64,000 bases of DNA from Clostridium beijerinckii (GCF_036699995.1 NZ_CP144906.1:4723001-4787000); one strand, 5' to 3'; numbered from the stretch's first letter, positions 18,625-28,419 are shown. Notes: generated by a model not told the origin, from the letters alone. Translations and numbers: made by a program.

Positions 18625-19311
18625 TTATTGTCCATAATATGCATTCGCACCATGTTTTCTAAGATAATGTTTATCTAAAAGGTGCTGTTTGACACCCTTT
18701 ACATCTTTGTTTAAAGTCATTGTCTTATATGCCATTTCAGCAACTTTATCTAATACTACTGCATTGTAAACTGCTGAATTAGCATCTTTTCCCCAAGCGA
18801 AAGGACCATGGTTTTTAACTACAATAGCTGGAACTTCTAATGGATTTTTATCTCCAATAGTTTCAACTATTACATTTCCTGTTTCCTTTTCATATTCTCC
18901 ACTAATTTCTTCATCTGTTAGATCGCGAGTACAAGGAATATCCCCATAAAAATAATCTGCATGTGTTGTCCCAAAAGCTGGTATACTCATTCCTGCCTGA
19001 GCAAAAGTTGTTGCCCAATCTGAATGAGTATGAACAACGCCTCCAACACTCGGATAAGTTTTATACATAACTAAGTGAGTTGGAGTATCTGTTGAAGGTT
19101 TATACTTTCCTTCTACAACATTTCCTTCTAAGTCTACAACTACCATATCTTCTGCTTTCATAGTATCATAATCAACACCACTTGGTTTTATAACTACTAA
19201 TCCAGTTTCTCTATCGATTTCACTAACATTTCCCCAAGTGTAGATTACAAGACCTTTTCTTTGAAGTTCCATATTAGCTTCATAAACTTTTTCCTTTAAT
19301 TTCTCTAACAT
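18625..19311 (-). CDS. araD: L-ribulose-5-phosphate 4-epimerase
   Basis: Class II aldolase/epimerase family, 228 aa, full length. It converts L-ribulose-5-phosphate to D-xylulose-5-phosphate. Motifs: GNVSEID, KPSGVDY, the metal ligands in [32 protein letters not shown] typical of AraD, and NHGPFAWG. Start ATG at 19309-19311 with GGGGTG. It follows araR on the same strand but has an AraR-like operator directly upstream, so it is probably transcribed separately. Confidence 0.95.
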   Translation of the reverse strand: MLEKLKEKVYEANMELQRKGLVIYTWGNVSEIDRETGLVVIKPSGVDYDTMKAEDMVVVDLEGNVVEGKYKPSTDTPTHLVMYKTYPSVGGVVHTHSDWATTFAQAGMSIPAFGTTHADYFYGDIPCTRDLTDEEISGEYEKETGNVIVETIGDKNPLEVPAIVVKNHGPFAWGKDANSAVYNAVVLDKVAEMAYKTMTLNKDVKGVKQHLLDKHYLRKHGANAYYGQ

Positions 19312-19340
19312 TTAAACACCCCTATCTGCTTGTTGTATGT

Positions 19341-19353
19341 ATGTACGTACAAG
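19341..19353 (-). promoter_or_regulatory. AraR-like operator upstream of araD
   Basis: ATGTACGTACAAG with a perfect GTACGTAC core, 30 nt before the araD start codon, next to further ATGTA/TACAT half-sites. Its position fits repression of araD initiation or elongation. Confidence 0.65.
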
Positions 19354-19393
19354 CGTACATAAAAAATAATATCTAATATATATATCATTAAAG

Positions 19394-19444
19394 TTTATCT
19401 TTGCTCCAGTAACTCAAAATCAAGTCATCTAAAGCAAAGATAAA
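19394..19444 (-). terminator. Inverted repeat at the end of araR
   Basis: Perfect 12-bp arms TTTATCTTTGCT (19394-19405) and AGCAAAGATAAA (19433-19444) just beyond the araR stop. Confidence 0.6.
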
Positions 19445-19446
19445 TT

Positions 19447-20520
19447 TTAAACTCTAGAACAAGAATCTCTAACAATAAGTTCAGCATTGTATGTGTATTG
19501 AGGCTTGTCTATTCTCCCCTCAATCATATCTATAATGCATTTGGCTGCTCTTATTCCCATTTCTTCTTTCGGATGCTTTATTGTTGTAAGTTTAACACCT
19601 GATGAAACTGCTAAACTAGAGTCATCAAAACTTACTATTGATAAATCTTTTGGTATTTCTATATTTTCTTTTCTACAATTATCTATTACCTTCAAAGCAA
19701 CCTTATCATTATAGCAAACAATTGCGGTTGGTTTTTCTTCAAGATTTAAAATCTTCTTTATAAACTGGTCTATATACATCTCTTGATTATCAGTTATATA
19801 TTCTCCTACTATACTTTTGTTAAAACTCAAGTCATATTCGTTTAGGGCCTTTATGTAACCCCTTCTTCTTTTTTCACCTTGTAAATCATCTGCTTTAAAT
19901 AATGCAGCTATATTTCTATGACCAAGTTCTAATAAATAATTAGTAAGCTTGTACCCTCCCTGTTCATCATCTACTACAATATATGCAGAATTTTCTTCAT
20001 CACAATTAGCATTTATTGCAATATATTTTATATTGTTCTTTTCTAACTTTTTAATGCTATCATGATGCAGGTTATTTATTGTACTTTGTGCTGGTTCAAC
20101 TATTAGTCCTGATATATCTTGGTTTATGATATCCTCAAAACATCTTCTTTCATTCTCAATGTCGTTGTTACTATTAAATAATAATAAATTATATCCCTTG
20201 CGTCTTAATTCTTCCTCTATACCTGATATAATTTTAGGAAAAATATAATCTGATATATAAGTTGTAAGAACAGCAACATTTTTTTTAACTTCATTAGTCT
20301 TTTTGTTAGAGTAAAAGCTTCCTTTTCCTCTTTCTTTATATATCCAGCCTTCTTGTACTAAATAAGTAAGAGCTTGTCTTACTGTATGCCTACTTACATT
20401 GAATAAGTTGGCTATTTCATTTTCAGAAGGTAATTGGTCTCCTGCTGAAACCTTGTTTTCTTCTATTAGGCTGATATAGTAATTTTCTATTAATTCGTGC
20501 TTTGTTTCAGCTTCTTTCAT
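19447..20520 (-). CDS. araR: Arabinose-responsive repressor AraR
   Basis: Two-domain regulator, 357 aa: an N-terminal GntR-type winged helix (about residues 5-70: KHELIENYYISLI, QLPSENEIANLFNVSRHTVRQALTYL, GWIYKERGKGSFY) joined to a LacI/GalR-type effector domain (VAVLTTYISDYIFPKIISGIEEEL ... STINNLHHDSIKKL). This fusion is the AraR architecture of B. subtilis and C. acetobutylicum. The start is uncertain: I use the ATG at 20518-20520, but a TTG three codons earlier is possible. It is divergent from araA, with AraR-type sites between them, consistent with autoregulation. Confidence 0.93.
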   Translation of the reverse strand: MKEAETKHELIENYYISLIEENKVSAGDQLPSENEIANLFNVSRHTVRQALTYLVQEGWIYKERGKGSFYSNKKTNEVKKNVAVLTTYISDYIFPKIISGIEEELRRKGYNLLLFNSNNDIENERRCFEDIINQDISGLIVEPAQSTINNLHHDSIKKLEKNNIKYIAINANCDEENSAYIVVDDEQGGYKLTNYLLELGHRNIAALFKADDLQGEKRRRGYIKALNEYDLSFNKSIVGEYITDNQEMYIDQFIKKILNLEEKPTAIVCYNDKVALKVIDNCRKENIEIPKDLSIVSFDDSSLAVSSGVKLTTIKHPKEEMGIRAAKCIIDMIEGRIDKPQYTYNAELIVRDSCSRV

Positions 20521-20603
20521 CTTTTTCAACTACTTTCATCAAATAACTATGCAATAACTTCTTAAAATATAAATCGATTTCTTTAAAATTATATTCTAAA
20601 AAG

Positions 20604-20614
20604 TTGTACGCACT
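20604..20614 (-). promoter_or_regulatory. Degenerate AraR-like half-site upstream of araR
   Basis: TTGTACGCACTT near 20604 resembles the operators at 12560 and 20827 but has a mismatch in the core. It lies about 85 nt upstream of the araR start. Weak support. Confidence 0.3.
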
Positions 20615-20826
20615 TGATGATTTGATTATATCTCTATTCCCTATATATATCAATAGTTTTTTCTAAAATTTATTTAAACACCAAGGTTAACCATACATCA
20701 TCTTCTTTAATAATTTTTATTATAATCGCAAATATAAATTTTGCTGCAAAGCTGTCTTTACCTAATTTAAACCATAATGATACCTATCTGGAAAATTAAT
20801 ATTTTTTATTTTTTTATTTTTACATC

Positions 20827-20905
20827 TTGTATGTACAACATTATTGTATTATAATAAGCTTGTACATACATCAAAAACTTGTTTGTACTCATGAAAAGGT
20901 ATACT
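20827..20905 (+). promoter_or_regulatory. araA promoter with two AraR-like operators and cre-like site
   Basis: -35 TTGTAT (20827-20832), 17-nt spacer, -10 TATAAT (20850-20855). The -35 is embedded in an AraR-like palindrome TTGTATGTACAA (20827-20838). A second copy, TTGTACATACA (20860-20870), covers the start point, exactly 33 bp (about three helical turns) downstream. A cre-like sequence ATGAAAAGGTATACT (20891-20905, one mismatch) follows. The same geometry is found at galM. Confidence 0.75.
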
Positions 20906-20929
20906 AAATTTAGATAAGCATTTTTATTT

Positions 20930-21075
20930 ATCCAATAGCTAGCATCCGTAGTCCTCCATCTTCTTAAGTGAGAGATAACGGTCGCAAGCTCCTGGACTAG
21001 GTGCCCCTTGAGGGTATAAATTCAACTAAATTAAAGGTGGAGCTAAAACTCCACTCGAAAAGTTTTAATTTATAT
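20930..21075 (+). ncRNA. Candidate structured leader of araA, family unknown
   Basis: Between promoter and araA start is a G/C-enriched, ORF-free stretch of about 140 nt. Helices seen: TAGTCC (20949-20954) with GGACTA (20994-20999); CCC-TTGA-GGG (about 21004-21014); and a perfect GTGGAG/CTCCAC hairpin (21037-21054) just before the ribosome site. A compact multi-helix leader next to the gene suggests a cis-acting RNA or a dispersed structured repeat. I found no second copy in this window and cannot place it in a known riboswitch class. Confidence 0.45.
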
Positions 21076-21092
21076 ATTAGGAGGAATGTTAA

Positions 21093-22562
21093 ATGTTAAA
21101 AGTAAAAAATTATGAATTTTGGTTTGTTACAGGAAGTCAACCTCTATATGGTCCTGAAGTAATAGATCAAGTATCTGATAATTCAAAGATAATAGTAGAG
21201 GGATTAAATAAAAAAGATTTACCTTATAAAATAGTTTTTAAGACAGTTGCTACTGATTCTCCTTCAATTAGAAAAGTATGTAATGATGCTAATAACGATG
21301 AAAACTGTGCTGGTATAATTACTTGGATGCATACATTCTCACCAGCTAAAATGTGGATTCATGGTTTAACTGAACTAAGAAAACCATTACTTCATCTCCA
21401 TACTCAATTTAATAAAGAAATTCCTTGGGGAACAATTGATATGGACTTCATGAACTTAAACCAAGCAGCTCATGGAGATAGAGAATTTGGATATATTGGA
21501 GCTAGACTTGACATAGCTCGTAAAATAGTAGTTGGTCATTGGACAGATGCTTCTGTTTCTGCTGATATAGCTAAATGGATGGCCCCTGCTGTTGCATTTA
21601 CTGAAGGACGCAGTATTAAGGTTGCTCGTTTCGGAGACAACATGAGAGATGTTGCCGTTACTGATGGCGATAGAATTGAAGCTCAAATTAAATTTGGTTG
21701 GACAGTTGATTACTATGGAGTTGGTGACCTAGTTAAATCAATGGATAAAGTTACAGAAGATCAAATCGATGAGCTTATGGCTGAGTACTCTAAATTATAT
21801 GATATAGATCCTAAAGCTTCTATAGACTCTATTCGTGAACAAGCTAAAATTGAAATTGGTTTAAGAACTTTCTTAGATGCAAGAGGATATACAGCTTTCA
21901 CAACTAACTTCCAAGCACTTCATGGAATGAAACAACTTCCAGGTCTTGCTGTTCAACATCTAATGGCTGAAGGTTATGGCTTTGGTGCTGAAGGAGATTG
22001 GAAGACTGCTGCACTTCTTAGAGCTATGAAAATCATGGCTGGTGGAAAAGGTACAGGATTGATGGAAGATTACACTTATAACATGGATTCAGAAAATGGA
22101 TTGATTCTTGGTGCACATATGCTTGAAATATGTCCAACACTTGCTGCAACTAAGCCAGTTATTGAAGTGCACCCACTTGGAATTGGAGACAAAGAAGATC
22201 CAGCTCGTTTAGTATTTAAAGGTGCTTCTGGTCCAGCTGTTGCTGCTTCATTAATTGATATGGGTAACAGATTCCGTTTAATTGTTAATAGTGTTGATTG
22301 TGTTGAAGTAACTGAAGATATGCCTAACTTACCAGTAGCAAGCGTTCTTTGGAAACCACAACCATCATTAAAAGAAGGTGCTAAAGCATGGATTATGGCT
22401 GGTGGTGCTCACCATACTAGCTTCTCATTCTATGTTGACGAAGAACAATTATTAGATTGGGCTGATATGGTTGGAGTTGAATGTGTAGTAATTAATAATG
22501 ATACTAAACTTTCAACATTCAAAAACGAACTAAAGTTTTCTAGTGCCGCTTGGAAATTCTAA
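21093..22562 (+). CDS. araA: L-arabinose isomerase
   Basis: Converts L-arabinose to L-ribulose; 489 aa, the normal length. Motifs: EFWFVTGSQPLYG at the N-terminus, CAGIITWMHTFSPAKMWI, HLHTQFNKEIPW, MDFMNLNQAAHGDREFG, the metal ligands in the GFGAEGDWKTAA and LGAHMLEICPTLA regions, and GGAHHTSFS near the C-terminus. A strong AGGAGG precedes the ATG at 21093. It is the only plus-strand gene among the arabinose enzymes, divergent from araR, and followed by a strong terminator facing the kinase gene. Confidence 0.98.
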   Translation: MLKVKNYEFWFVTGSQPLYGPEVIDQVSDNSKIIVEGLNKKDLPYKIVFKTVATDSPSIRKVCNDANNDENCAGIITWMHTFSPAKMWIHGLTELRKPLLHLHTQFNKEIPWGTIDMDFMNLNQAAHGDREFGYIGARLDIARKIVVGHWTDASVSADIAKWMAPAVAFTEGRSIKVARFGDNMRDVAVTDGDRIEAQIKFGWTVDYYGVGDLVKSMDKVTEDQIDELMAEYSKLYDIDPKASIDSIREQAKIEIGLRTFLDARGYTAFTTNFQALHGMKQLPGLAVQHLMAEGYGFGAEGDWKTAALLRAMKIMAGGKGTGLMEDYTYNMDSENGLILGAHMLEICPTLAATKPVIEVHPLGIGDKEDPARLVFKGASGPAVAASLIDMGNRFRLIVNSVDCVEVTEDMPNLPVASVLWKPQPSLKEGAKAWIMAGGAHHTSFSFYVDEEQLLDWADMVGVECVVINNDTKLSTFKNELKFSSAAWKF

Positions 22563-22593
22563 TTAATAGTGCTATAAATCTTATTTATATAAA

Positions 22594-22685
22594 AGTGGTA
22601 AATATTGATTGATGATTTTAGAATATATTTCGTTAACCTTCCAGAAAGAAATAATAGACTCTCTACAATCCTAATATTTACCACT
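22594..22685. repeat. Widely spaced inverted repeat after araA
   Basis: Perfect 13-bp arms AGTGGTAAATATT (22594-22606) and AATATTTACCACT (22673-22685) separated by 66 nt. It could be a mini-element or a stabilising stem at the 3' end of the araA transcript. Confidence 0.5.
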
Positions 22686-22705
22686 CCCCTTATTTGATAA
22701 AATAT

Positions 22706-22742
22706 AAATAGGTAAAATCCGATATTCGGATTTTACCTATTT
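22706..22742. terminator. Strong bidirectional terminator between araA and the sensor kinase
   Basis: A perfect 17-bp stem with a 3-nt loop (AAATAGGTAAAATCCGA / TCGGATTTTACCTATTT) lies between two convergent genes, with T-rich tails on both sides. Confidence 0.85.
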
Positions 22743-22758
22743 TCATTTTGATCTAATA

Positions 22759-24528
22759 TTATTCCGTCTCAATTATTGGATGCCTAAGCTCAACAATTGT
22801 CCCCTCTCCAAGAATACTTCTGTAGACTAACCCATACTCACTTCCATGTATAAGCTTTATTCTTTCATTTACATTAAAAATTCCATAACCAATCTGATTC
22901 TTATTTCCATCGTTATTATTAAGCATATTATTTATTTTATTTAATGTTTCTTCATCCATGCCTCTTCCATTATCAGCTACAGTAAAACATAATAAATTAT
23001 CTTCAATTTTTCCTGTAATTAAAATCTTTCCATTGCCGCGCTTTTCTTTTATTCCATGGTAAATTGCATTTTCAACAAGGGGCTGTAATATTAATTTTAT
23101 TAACTTATAATCAAGTATTTCTTTATCAAATTGAATTTCGTAGTCAAGCTTGTCTTCATATCTTATTTTCTGAATAATTAAATAGCTCTGTACATGGCTT
23201 AATTCTTCTTTGACACTTATTATTTCTTTTCCTTTACTTAAGCTTATTCTAAGCAAGTTAGTAAAGGCTTCTATTATCTCCACTATATCTTCTTCATTAT
23301 GTTCTTCTGCCATCCACCTTATGGTATCTAAAGTGTTGTACATGAAATGTGGCTTGATTTGAGCCTGTAAAACATTCATTTCAGCCAGCCTTTTATTTTT
23401 TTCTTCAATTTGTACTAATTTTATAAGATTATTTATTTCTTTTACCATGGTATTAAAAGAACCGCCAAGTTCCCCTATTTCATCATTATACTTAGCATTG
23501 AATGACACTGTTAGTTCTCCTTCTTGAGCCTTTCTCATTAACCTTTTTAATTTTTGAATTGGATTTACAATAGATCTTGTAAAAATTATAACTAAAATTT
23601 CAGCTATTATTAATGCCAAAATAGCTACTACAAAAGAATAATATCTTGTATATTTAATAACTCGTAAGCTCTCACTTTCAGGAAATACCCCAATTGTTTC
23701 CCATCCCGTATATTTTGAATCAATCTTTGTCAATTGATAATTTTCTCCGTTAATATTTTTTATTATTATATCGTTGTTAATATTCTCTATCCATTCATTT
23801 TTAATTCTATATACTATATCATTAACAGGAGTATAAACAATCTCTTTGTTCATATCCATAATATAAATAAAGCCCGCGGTTCCTGGTCTTGAATTCTCAA
23901 TAATGTTCTTGATGGCATCTAATTTTATATCAATAAGTATTATACCTTTTATTTGGTTAGTAGATGAATCCACAACAGCCTTCGACATGGAGAAGACTTC
24001 ATCAGCAGAATAGCGAAAAATATTATCAATGTTCCTACCTATTGGTTTAGTAAATAGGTGTATAGTTTCAGGCTTATTATAAGCCTTTGTATACCATTCT
24101 TCATTATATAAAGGATCTCTTGATACCCTGTTCATTACATCACTTATATAGCCACCATTAGTGTTTACCACCATTATTCCAGCTATTTCCGGATTGAATT
24201 TAACAAAGTTATAAATAGATTTATACGCTTCGTCTTCAATATCAGTATCTTCAGATTTATTATCATTAAGGAATTTTATTATTCTAGGATCGATTGACAT
24301 ATAATTTATAATGTTTTCAGTATTATTAACATAAGATTCAATATTGCTATTTATTTGTTTTATTATTTGATTAGTGTTTTCATTTTGTGAAAAGTTAATT
24401 GAATCTTTATATAGTAAATTTCCCAAAGTAGTAATAGTAATAGTAACAATGAGGATCACTCCAAAAAAATAAAATATAAGTTTATCCCCTATGCTCTTAT
24501 TCATAAAATATGTTTTTAAACTATTCAC
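22759..24528 (-). CDS. YesM/LytS-type sensor histidine kinase, probable arabinose sensor
   Basis: 589 aa from a GTG at 24526-24528 that has GGAGG upstream; the longer ATG frame overlaps that site. Order: membrane segment (about 15-40), a large extracellular dCache-like domain (about 40-280), a second membrane segment (about 285-310), HAMP (KLMRKAQEGELTVSF), a coiled region, the His_kinase domain with the phospho-acceptor in QAQIKPHFMYNTLDTIRW, and an HATPase domain (N-box ILQPLVENAIYHGI, G-boxes DNGRGM and GYGIFNVNERI). It is the natural partner of the YesN-type regulator at 30543-31745. AraPST of Geobacillus and XylFII-LytS-YesN of C. beijerinckii are the nearest described systems. A strong terminator separates it from the transporter genes. 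Confidence 0.85.
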   Translation of the reverse strand: MNSLKTYFMNKSIGDKLIFYFFGVILIVTITITTLGNLLYKDSINFSQNENTNQIIKQINSNIESYVNNTENIINYMSIDPRIIKFLNDNKSEDTDIEDEAYKSIYNFVKFNPEIAGIMVVNTNGGYISDVMNRVSRDPLYNEEWYTKAYNKPETIHLFTKPIGRNIDNIFRYSADEVFSMSKAVVDSSTNQIKGIILIDIKLDAIKNIIENSRPGTAGFIYIMDMNKEIVYTPVNDIVYRIKNEWIENINNDIIIKNINGENYQLTKIDSKYTGWETIGVFPESESLRVIKYTRYYSFVVAILALIIAEILVIIFTRSIVNPIQKLKRLMRKAQEGELTVSFNAKYNDEIGELGGSFNTMVKEINNLIKLVQIEEKNKRLAEMNVLQAQIKPHFMYNTLDTIRWMAEEHNEEDIVEIIEAFTNLLRISLSKGKEIISVKEELSHVQSYLIIQKIRYEDKLDYEIQFDKEILDYKLIKLILQPLVENAIYHGIKEKRGNGKILITGKIEDNLLCFTVADNGRGMDEETLNKINNMLNNNDGNKNQIGYGIFNVNERIKLIHGSEYGLVYRSILGEGTIVELRHPIIETE

Positions 24529-24704
24529 CCTATACCTCCAAAACATTTGTATAAATCATATCTATCATCCACAAATCAGCACATCTATATTTCCGATTTT
24601 ATTATTAACTATACTTATAATTAACAAGCCTATATATTAAATTATAGCTTAAACTACCAATACTTGGCATACCTATTTATTTAGATGTGATATATTCGTG
24701 CAAA

Positions 24705-24763
24705 AATAAAATGAGCATTTGTGTTTTCTTATCTTAAAAGATTATACAAATGCTCATTTTATT
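24705..24763 (-). terminator. Strong terminator after the second permease
   Basis: Perfect 18-bp arms (24705-24722 and 24746-24763, AATAAAATGAGCATTTGT) with a 23-nt loop and a T-rich tail on the minus strand. It implies that the histidine kinase downstream has its own promoter or depends on read-through. Confidence 0.85.
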
Positions 24764-24795
24764 ATATTAATTCCATATTATATTATTTAGTTTTA

Positions 24796-25803
24796 TTAAG
24801 AAGATGAAGCATTTTTTCGCTTTTCATCTCTAATTACAATAATTCTCTGCAATACAATAAATATGAACAATAACATTCCAACCGCTATCTTAGTCCACCA
24901 TGAATTTAGTGTTCCATCAAACATTATAAGACTTTGAATAATTCCTGTAGTTAGTACACCAAATAATGGTCCAATTATATTTCCATATCCACCTGTTAAT
25001 AATATACCTCCGATTACACATGCTGCTATAGCATCCATTTCCATTCCATTACAATGAAGACCATAACCTGAAAGAGTATATATTGTAAATAATAAACCAC
25101 CTAAAGATGAACAGAAACCCGAAAATGTATATACAAGTATTTTTGTTCTTTCCACTGGTAATCCCATTAACTTAGCAGAATTTTCATTTCCACCAATTGC
25201 ATACACGGTTCTTCCGAACCTCGTAAACTTCATCATATAAAATGCAGCCGCTACAACTATCAGGCTAACGATAACATTAATTGATATAAAGGCATCTGGT
25301 AATATTGATATTCTATATGATGAGATTTCTGTAAAAACTGGATTATCAATTATAATTGTATCAATGCTTATAATATAACTTGCTCCTCTTGCAAAGAACA
25401 TTCCTGCAAGTGTAACTATCCAAGGATGTAGTTTAAACTTTTGAATCAAGATACCCTGAACTGTTCCAAAAATAATTCCAACAATAAGAACTATTAGCAT
25501 TACTAAAAAAGGATTTACTCCTTTTTGCAATAAACTTGCTGTAATCATACTTACAAAAGCTATCATGGATCCAACTGAAAGATCTATTCCACCAGTTAAT
25601 ATTGCAACTGCTTCCCCAATTGCCACCACTATTAAATATGCATTATCAATGAACAAGTTAGTAAATACTTGTGCTGACAAAAAACTTTTATATAATACTG
25701 ATCCTATTAGAAACAATCCTATAAATAATGCGATTGTAGCATAAATTGCAATATAATCTTTGTTTATTTTGAATGCGTTCCTCTTTCCTATTAGCTTATT
25801 CAT
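24796..25803 (-). CDS. Sugar ABC transporter permease, YjfF/AraZ type
   Basis: 335-aa BPD_transp_2 permease with about nine hydrophobic segments. The conserved loop reads FGRTVYAIGGNENSAKLMGLPVERTK, and the GIDLSVGSMIAF stretch is typical. It is the second permease of a YtfQ-YtfR-YtfT-YjfF type system; related systems import galactofuranose (E. coli) or L-arabinose (AraUVWZ of Shewanella). Its ATG overlaps the stop of the preceding permease by four bases (ATGA), so translation is coupled. Last gene of the transport operon. Confidence 0.88.
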   Translation of the reverse strand: MNKLIGKRNAFKINKDYIAIYATIALFIGLFLIGSVLYKSFLSAQVFTNLFIDNAYLIVVAIGEAVAILTGGIDLSVGSMIAFVSMITASLLQKGVNPFLVMLIVLIVGIIFGTVQGILIQKFKLHPWIVTLAGMFFARGASYIISIDTIIIDNPVFTEISSYRISILPDAFISINVIVSLIVVAAAFYMMKFTRFGRTVYAIGGNENSAKLMGLPVERTKILVYTFSGFCSSLGGLLFTIYTLSGYGLHCNGMEMDAIAACVIGGILLTGGYGNIIGPLFGVLTTGIIQSLIMFDGTLNSWWTKIAVGMLLFIFIVLQRIIVIRDEKRKNASSS

Positions 25804-26840
25804 GCTTTAATCACCTCTTTTTCTTTTAGATTGATTTTTGTATTTTTCTTTATCTTAAGAATTTTTCTAAATTCAGGAGATTGAATTATACATACAACTA
25901 TAACTACTATAGCTTTAACAACTAGTGTAATTTCAGGTGCAACACCTAAGCTATAAATTGTTGTAGTTAATGTTTGTATGAACAATGCCCCTACAACTGT
26001 CCCTGAAAGATAAAACCGTCCTCCCGCCATAGACGTCCCACCTATAACTGTTGCAAGGATTGCATCCAATTCTAACCACAAACCAACATTATTAGCATCA
26101 GCACTTTTTATATTAGCGCATAAAATTATTCCTGCTATTCCTGCTAACATTCCACATATAACATAAAGTGAAAATACAACTTTCCTAGATTGAATTCCTG
26201 CGAATTTACATGAATTATTGTTAACTCCTATAGACTCAATAAATAATCCCAGAGCAGTTCTCCTTATTAAAAAATACATAATTAACGCTACCGCAATAGC
26301 TATAAATATTGCTATAGGAAGCAATATGTAGCCTGTCCCTATAAATATGAAATCCTTATTAGTAAAAGTTAATATTTGTCCTCCTGTTATAAGTTGAGCA
26401 ACTCCTCTACCAACAATATATAAAATCAATGTTCCAACCATTGGTTGTACTCCTATATACGAAACTAAAAACCCATTCCATATTCCACATACAAGTCCAC
26501 TAATTATTCCTATTGCTACTGCTAATGGAACTGAACCTCCATCAACTATTACAGTTGCAGAAAGAGCTGCACTTATTGCAATTATTGATCCTACGGAAAT
26601 ATCAATTCCTTGAGTTGCAATTACGAGAGTCATTCCTAAAGATATCAATATTAATGGGGCTGCACGGTTTAGTATATCTATGGTATTTCCAAATAAATGC
26701 CCGTCTTTCATGCTTATGCTTAAGAAACTTGGTGTCATTATAAAATTAAACAAAAGTAATATAATCAAACTTGTTAATGGCCAAAATATTTTAGCATTAT
26801 AAATTTTAAGGAAAAAAGTTTGTTTCTTATTATTTTCCAT
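25800..26840 (-). CDS. Sugar ABC transporter permease, YtfT/AraW type
   Basis: 346-aa integral membrane permease (BPD_transp_2) that probably forms a heterodimer with the product of 24796-25803. Visible are GIDISVGSIIAISAA, a central VQPMVGTLILYIVGRG and LGLFIESIGVNNNSCKFAGI. I choose the ATG at 26838-26840, whose AGGAGGTG lies nine bases upstream; the longer GTG frame overlaps that site. Only one base separates it from the stop of the ATPase gene. Closest to YtfT by position in the gene order. Confidence 0.88.
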   Translation of the reverse strand: MENNKKQTFFLKIYNAKIFWPLTSLIILLLFNFIMTPSFLSISMKDGHLFGNTIDILNRAAPLILISLGMTLVIATQGIDISVGSIIAISAALSATVIVDGGSVPLAVAIGIISGLVCGIWNGFLVSYIGVQPMVGTLILYIVGRGVAQLITGGQILTFTNKDFIFIGTGYILLPIAIFIAIAVALIMYFLIRRTALGLFIESIGVNNNSCKFAGIQSRKVVFSLYVICGMLAGIAGIILCANIKSADANNVGLWLELDAILATVIGGTSMAGGRFYLSGTVVGALFIQTLTTTIYSLGVAPEITLVVKAIVVIVVCIIQSPEFRKILKIKKNTKINLKEKEVIKA

Positions 26841-26841
26841 A

Positions 26842-28359
26842 TTATCTAGCACCTCCTGCTATAGTTTTCATGATATTAGATTCCTCTATTTCATTTCCAA
26901 CTAGTTCTCCGATAATATTTCTATCTCTAAGGACAATTACTCTGTCACAACATTTAACTACTTCTGGTAGCTCTGACGAAATAAACAAAATTGTCATTCC
27001 CTGCTTAGCTAATGCTAATATTAATTCTGTTATTTCACCTTTTGCTCCTATATCAATTCCCCTTGTTGGTTCATCTAAAATTAATAATTGCGGTTCTGTT
27101 GCGAGCCATCTTGCTAATATTACCTTTTGTTGGTTACCACCACTTAAATTACTTATTTTTTGCTCCATACTTGGAGTTTTGATTCTAAGTAAATCTATAT
27201 ACTTTTGTGAAATTTCTTGTTGTTTTTTCATCGGCAAATATTTAAATATTCCTCTATTAGCTTGCAATGCTAATATTATATTTTCTCTTATTGTTAGATC
27301 ACCAACTATTCCTTCAACTTTTCTGTCCTCTGGGCAAAAGCCCAAACCTTCCTCAATTGCTTTTTGAGGATAAATATACGAATAGTTTTTTCCATTTATA
27401 GTTATATTTCCACTAGTAGATTTATCTATCCCAAATATTGTTCGCGCACATTCGCTTCTACCAGACCCAAGAAGTCCTGCGAATCCAAGAATTTCCCCCT
27501 TCTTGATTTCTATATTAAATGGATTTATAGTTCCAGACCTTCCAAAATTATTTGTTGATATTAAATTATCTCTCTGTTCATCATTAACTACTTTCTTTGT
27601 TCTTGTACTTTTTTCTATCTCGCTATAGTCTTTACCAATCATTTTAGAAACTAATTCTATCCTAGAAAGTTTGTCTGCATCATATGTCCCAACCAACTCA
27701 CCATTTCTAAGCACTGTAAGTTTATCCGAAACCTCATATACTTGATCTAAAAAGTGAGTAACAAATATTATTGACATACCTTCTTCTTTAAATTTTTTCA
27801 TAATTTTAAATAATTGCTTTACTTCCTTATCATCTAAACTTGATGTTGGTTCATCTAGGATTAATATACCTTGAGATATATCTACAGCACGTGCAATTGC
27901 TACCATTTGCTGTACTGCAACCGAATAATTATTTAAGGCTTTCTTTACATCTACCTTTAAATTAAGTCTTTCTTCTAATAGTTTCTCTGCACTTCTATTC
28001 ATTTTCTTCCAATCTATACTTCCATTTTTCTTAGGTTCACGTCCAATATATATATTTTCTGCAACTGATAGATTTGGACATAGATTTACTTCTTGATAAA
28101 CAGTACTAATTCCATGACTCTGAGCTTCCTGAGTAGATGATATTTTTATTTCCTTTCCCCTCAATATAATTGTTCCTTCATCTATCTTATAAACACCTGT
28201 AAGAACCTTTATCAATGTCGATTTCCCAGCACCATTTTCTCCCATTAGCGTATGGATTTCACCTTTTCTTAGTGTAAAATCAACATTTGAAAGTGCTCTA
28301 ACACCCGGAAAGAACTTACTAATATTTTTCATCTCTAAAACTATATTAGAATCACTCAC
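26842..28359 (-). CDS. Sugar ABC transporter tandem ATPase, YtfR/AraV type
   Basis: 505 aa with two ABC domains. First: Walker [10 protein letters not shown]-loop STVYQEVNL, degenerate signature NYSVAVQQM, Walker B ILILDEPTSS. Second: degenerate Walker A GLLGSGRSE, signature LSGGNQQK, Walker [13 protein letters not shown]. The start is a GTG at 28357-28359 preceded by AAGAGGAG. It lies downstream of the binding-protein gene, separated from it by a terminator and an AraR-like site, and is tightly followed by both permeases. Confidence 0.93.
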   Translation of the reverse strand: MSDSNIVLEMKNISKFFPGVRALSNVDFTLRKGEIHTLMGENGAGKSTLIKVLTGVYKIDEGTIILRGKEIKISSTQEAQSHGISTVYQEVNLCPNLSVAENIYIGREPKKNGSIDWKKMNRSAEKLLEERLNLKVDVKKALNNYSVAVQQMVAIARAVDISQGILILDEPTSSLDDKEVKQLFKIMKKFKEEGMSIIFVTHFLDQVYEVSDKLTVLRNGELVGTYDADKLSRIELVSKMIGKDYSEIEKSTRTKKVVNDEQRDNLISTNNFGRSGTINPFNIEIKKGEILGFAGLLGSGRSECARTIFGIDKSTSGNITINGKNYSYIYPQKAIEEGLGFCPEDRKVEGIVGDLTIRENIILALQANRGIFKYLPMKKQQEISQKYIDLLRIKTPSMEQKISNLSGGNQQKVILARWLATEPQLLILDEPTRGIDIGAKGEITELILALAKQGMTILFISSELPEVVKCCDRVIVLRDRNIIGELVGNEIEESNIMKTIAGGAR

Positions 28360-28395
28360 TTATATCACTCCTCTTGTTTTAACACAATTACAAAC

Positions 28396-28405
28396 ATGTA
28401 CGTAC
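28396..28405 (-). promoter_or_regulatory. AraR-like site between binding protein and ATPase genes
   Basis: ATGTACGTAC has the same GTACGTAC core as the araD operator. It sits between the terminator at 28420-28452 and the ATPase start, so bound AraR could block read-through into the membrane components. I see no clear promoter here. Confidence 0.5.
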
Positions 28406-28419
28406 TACATCTTTTTTAA

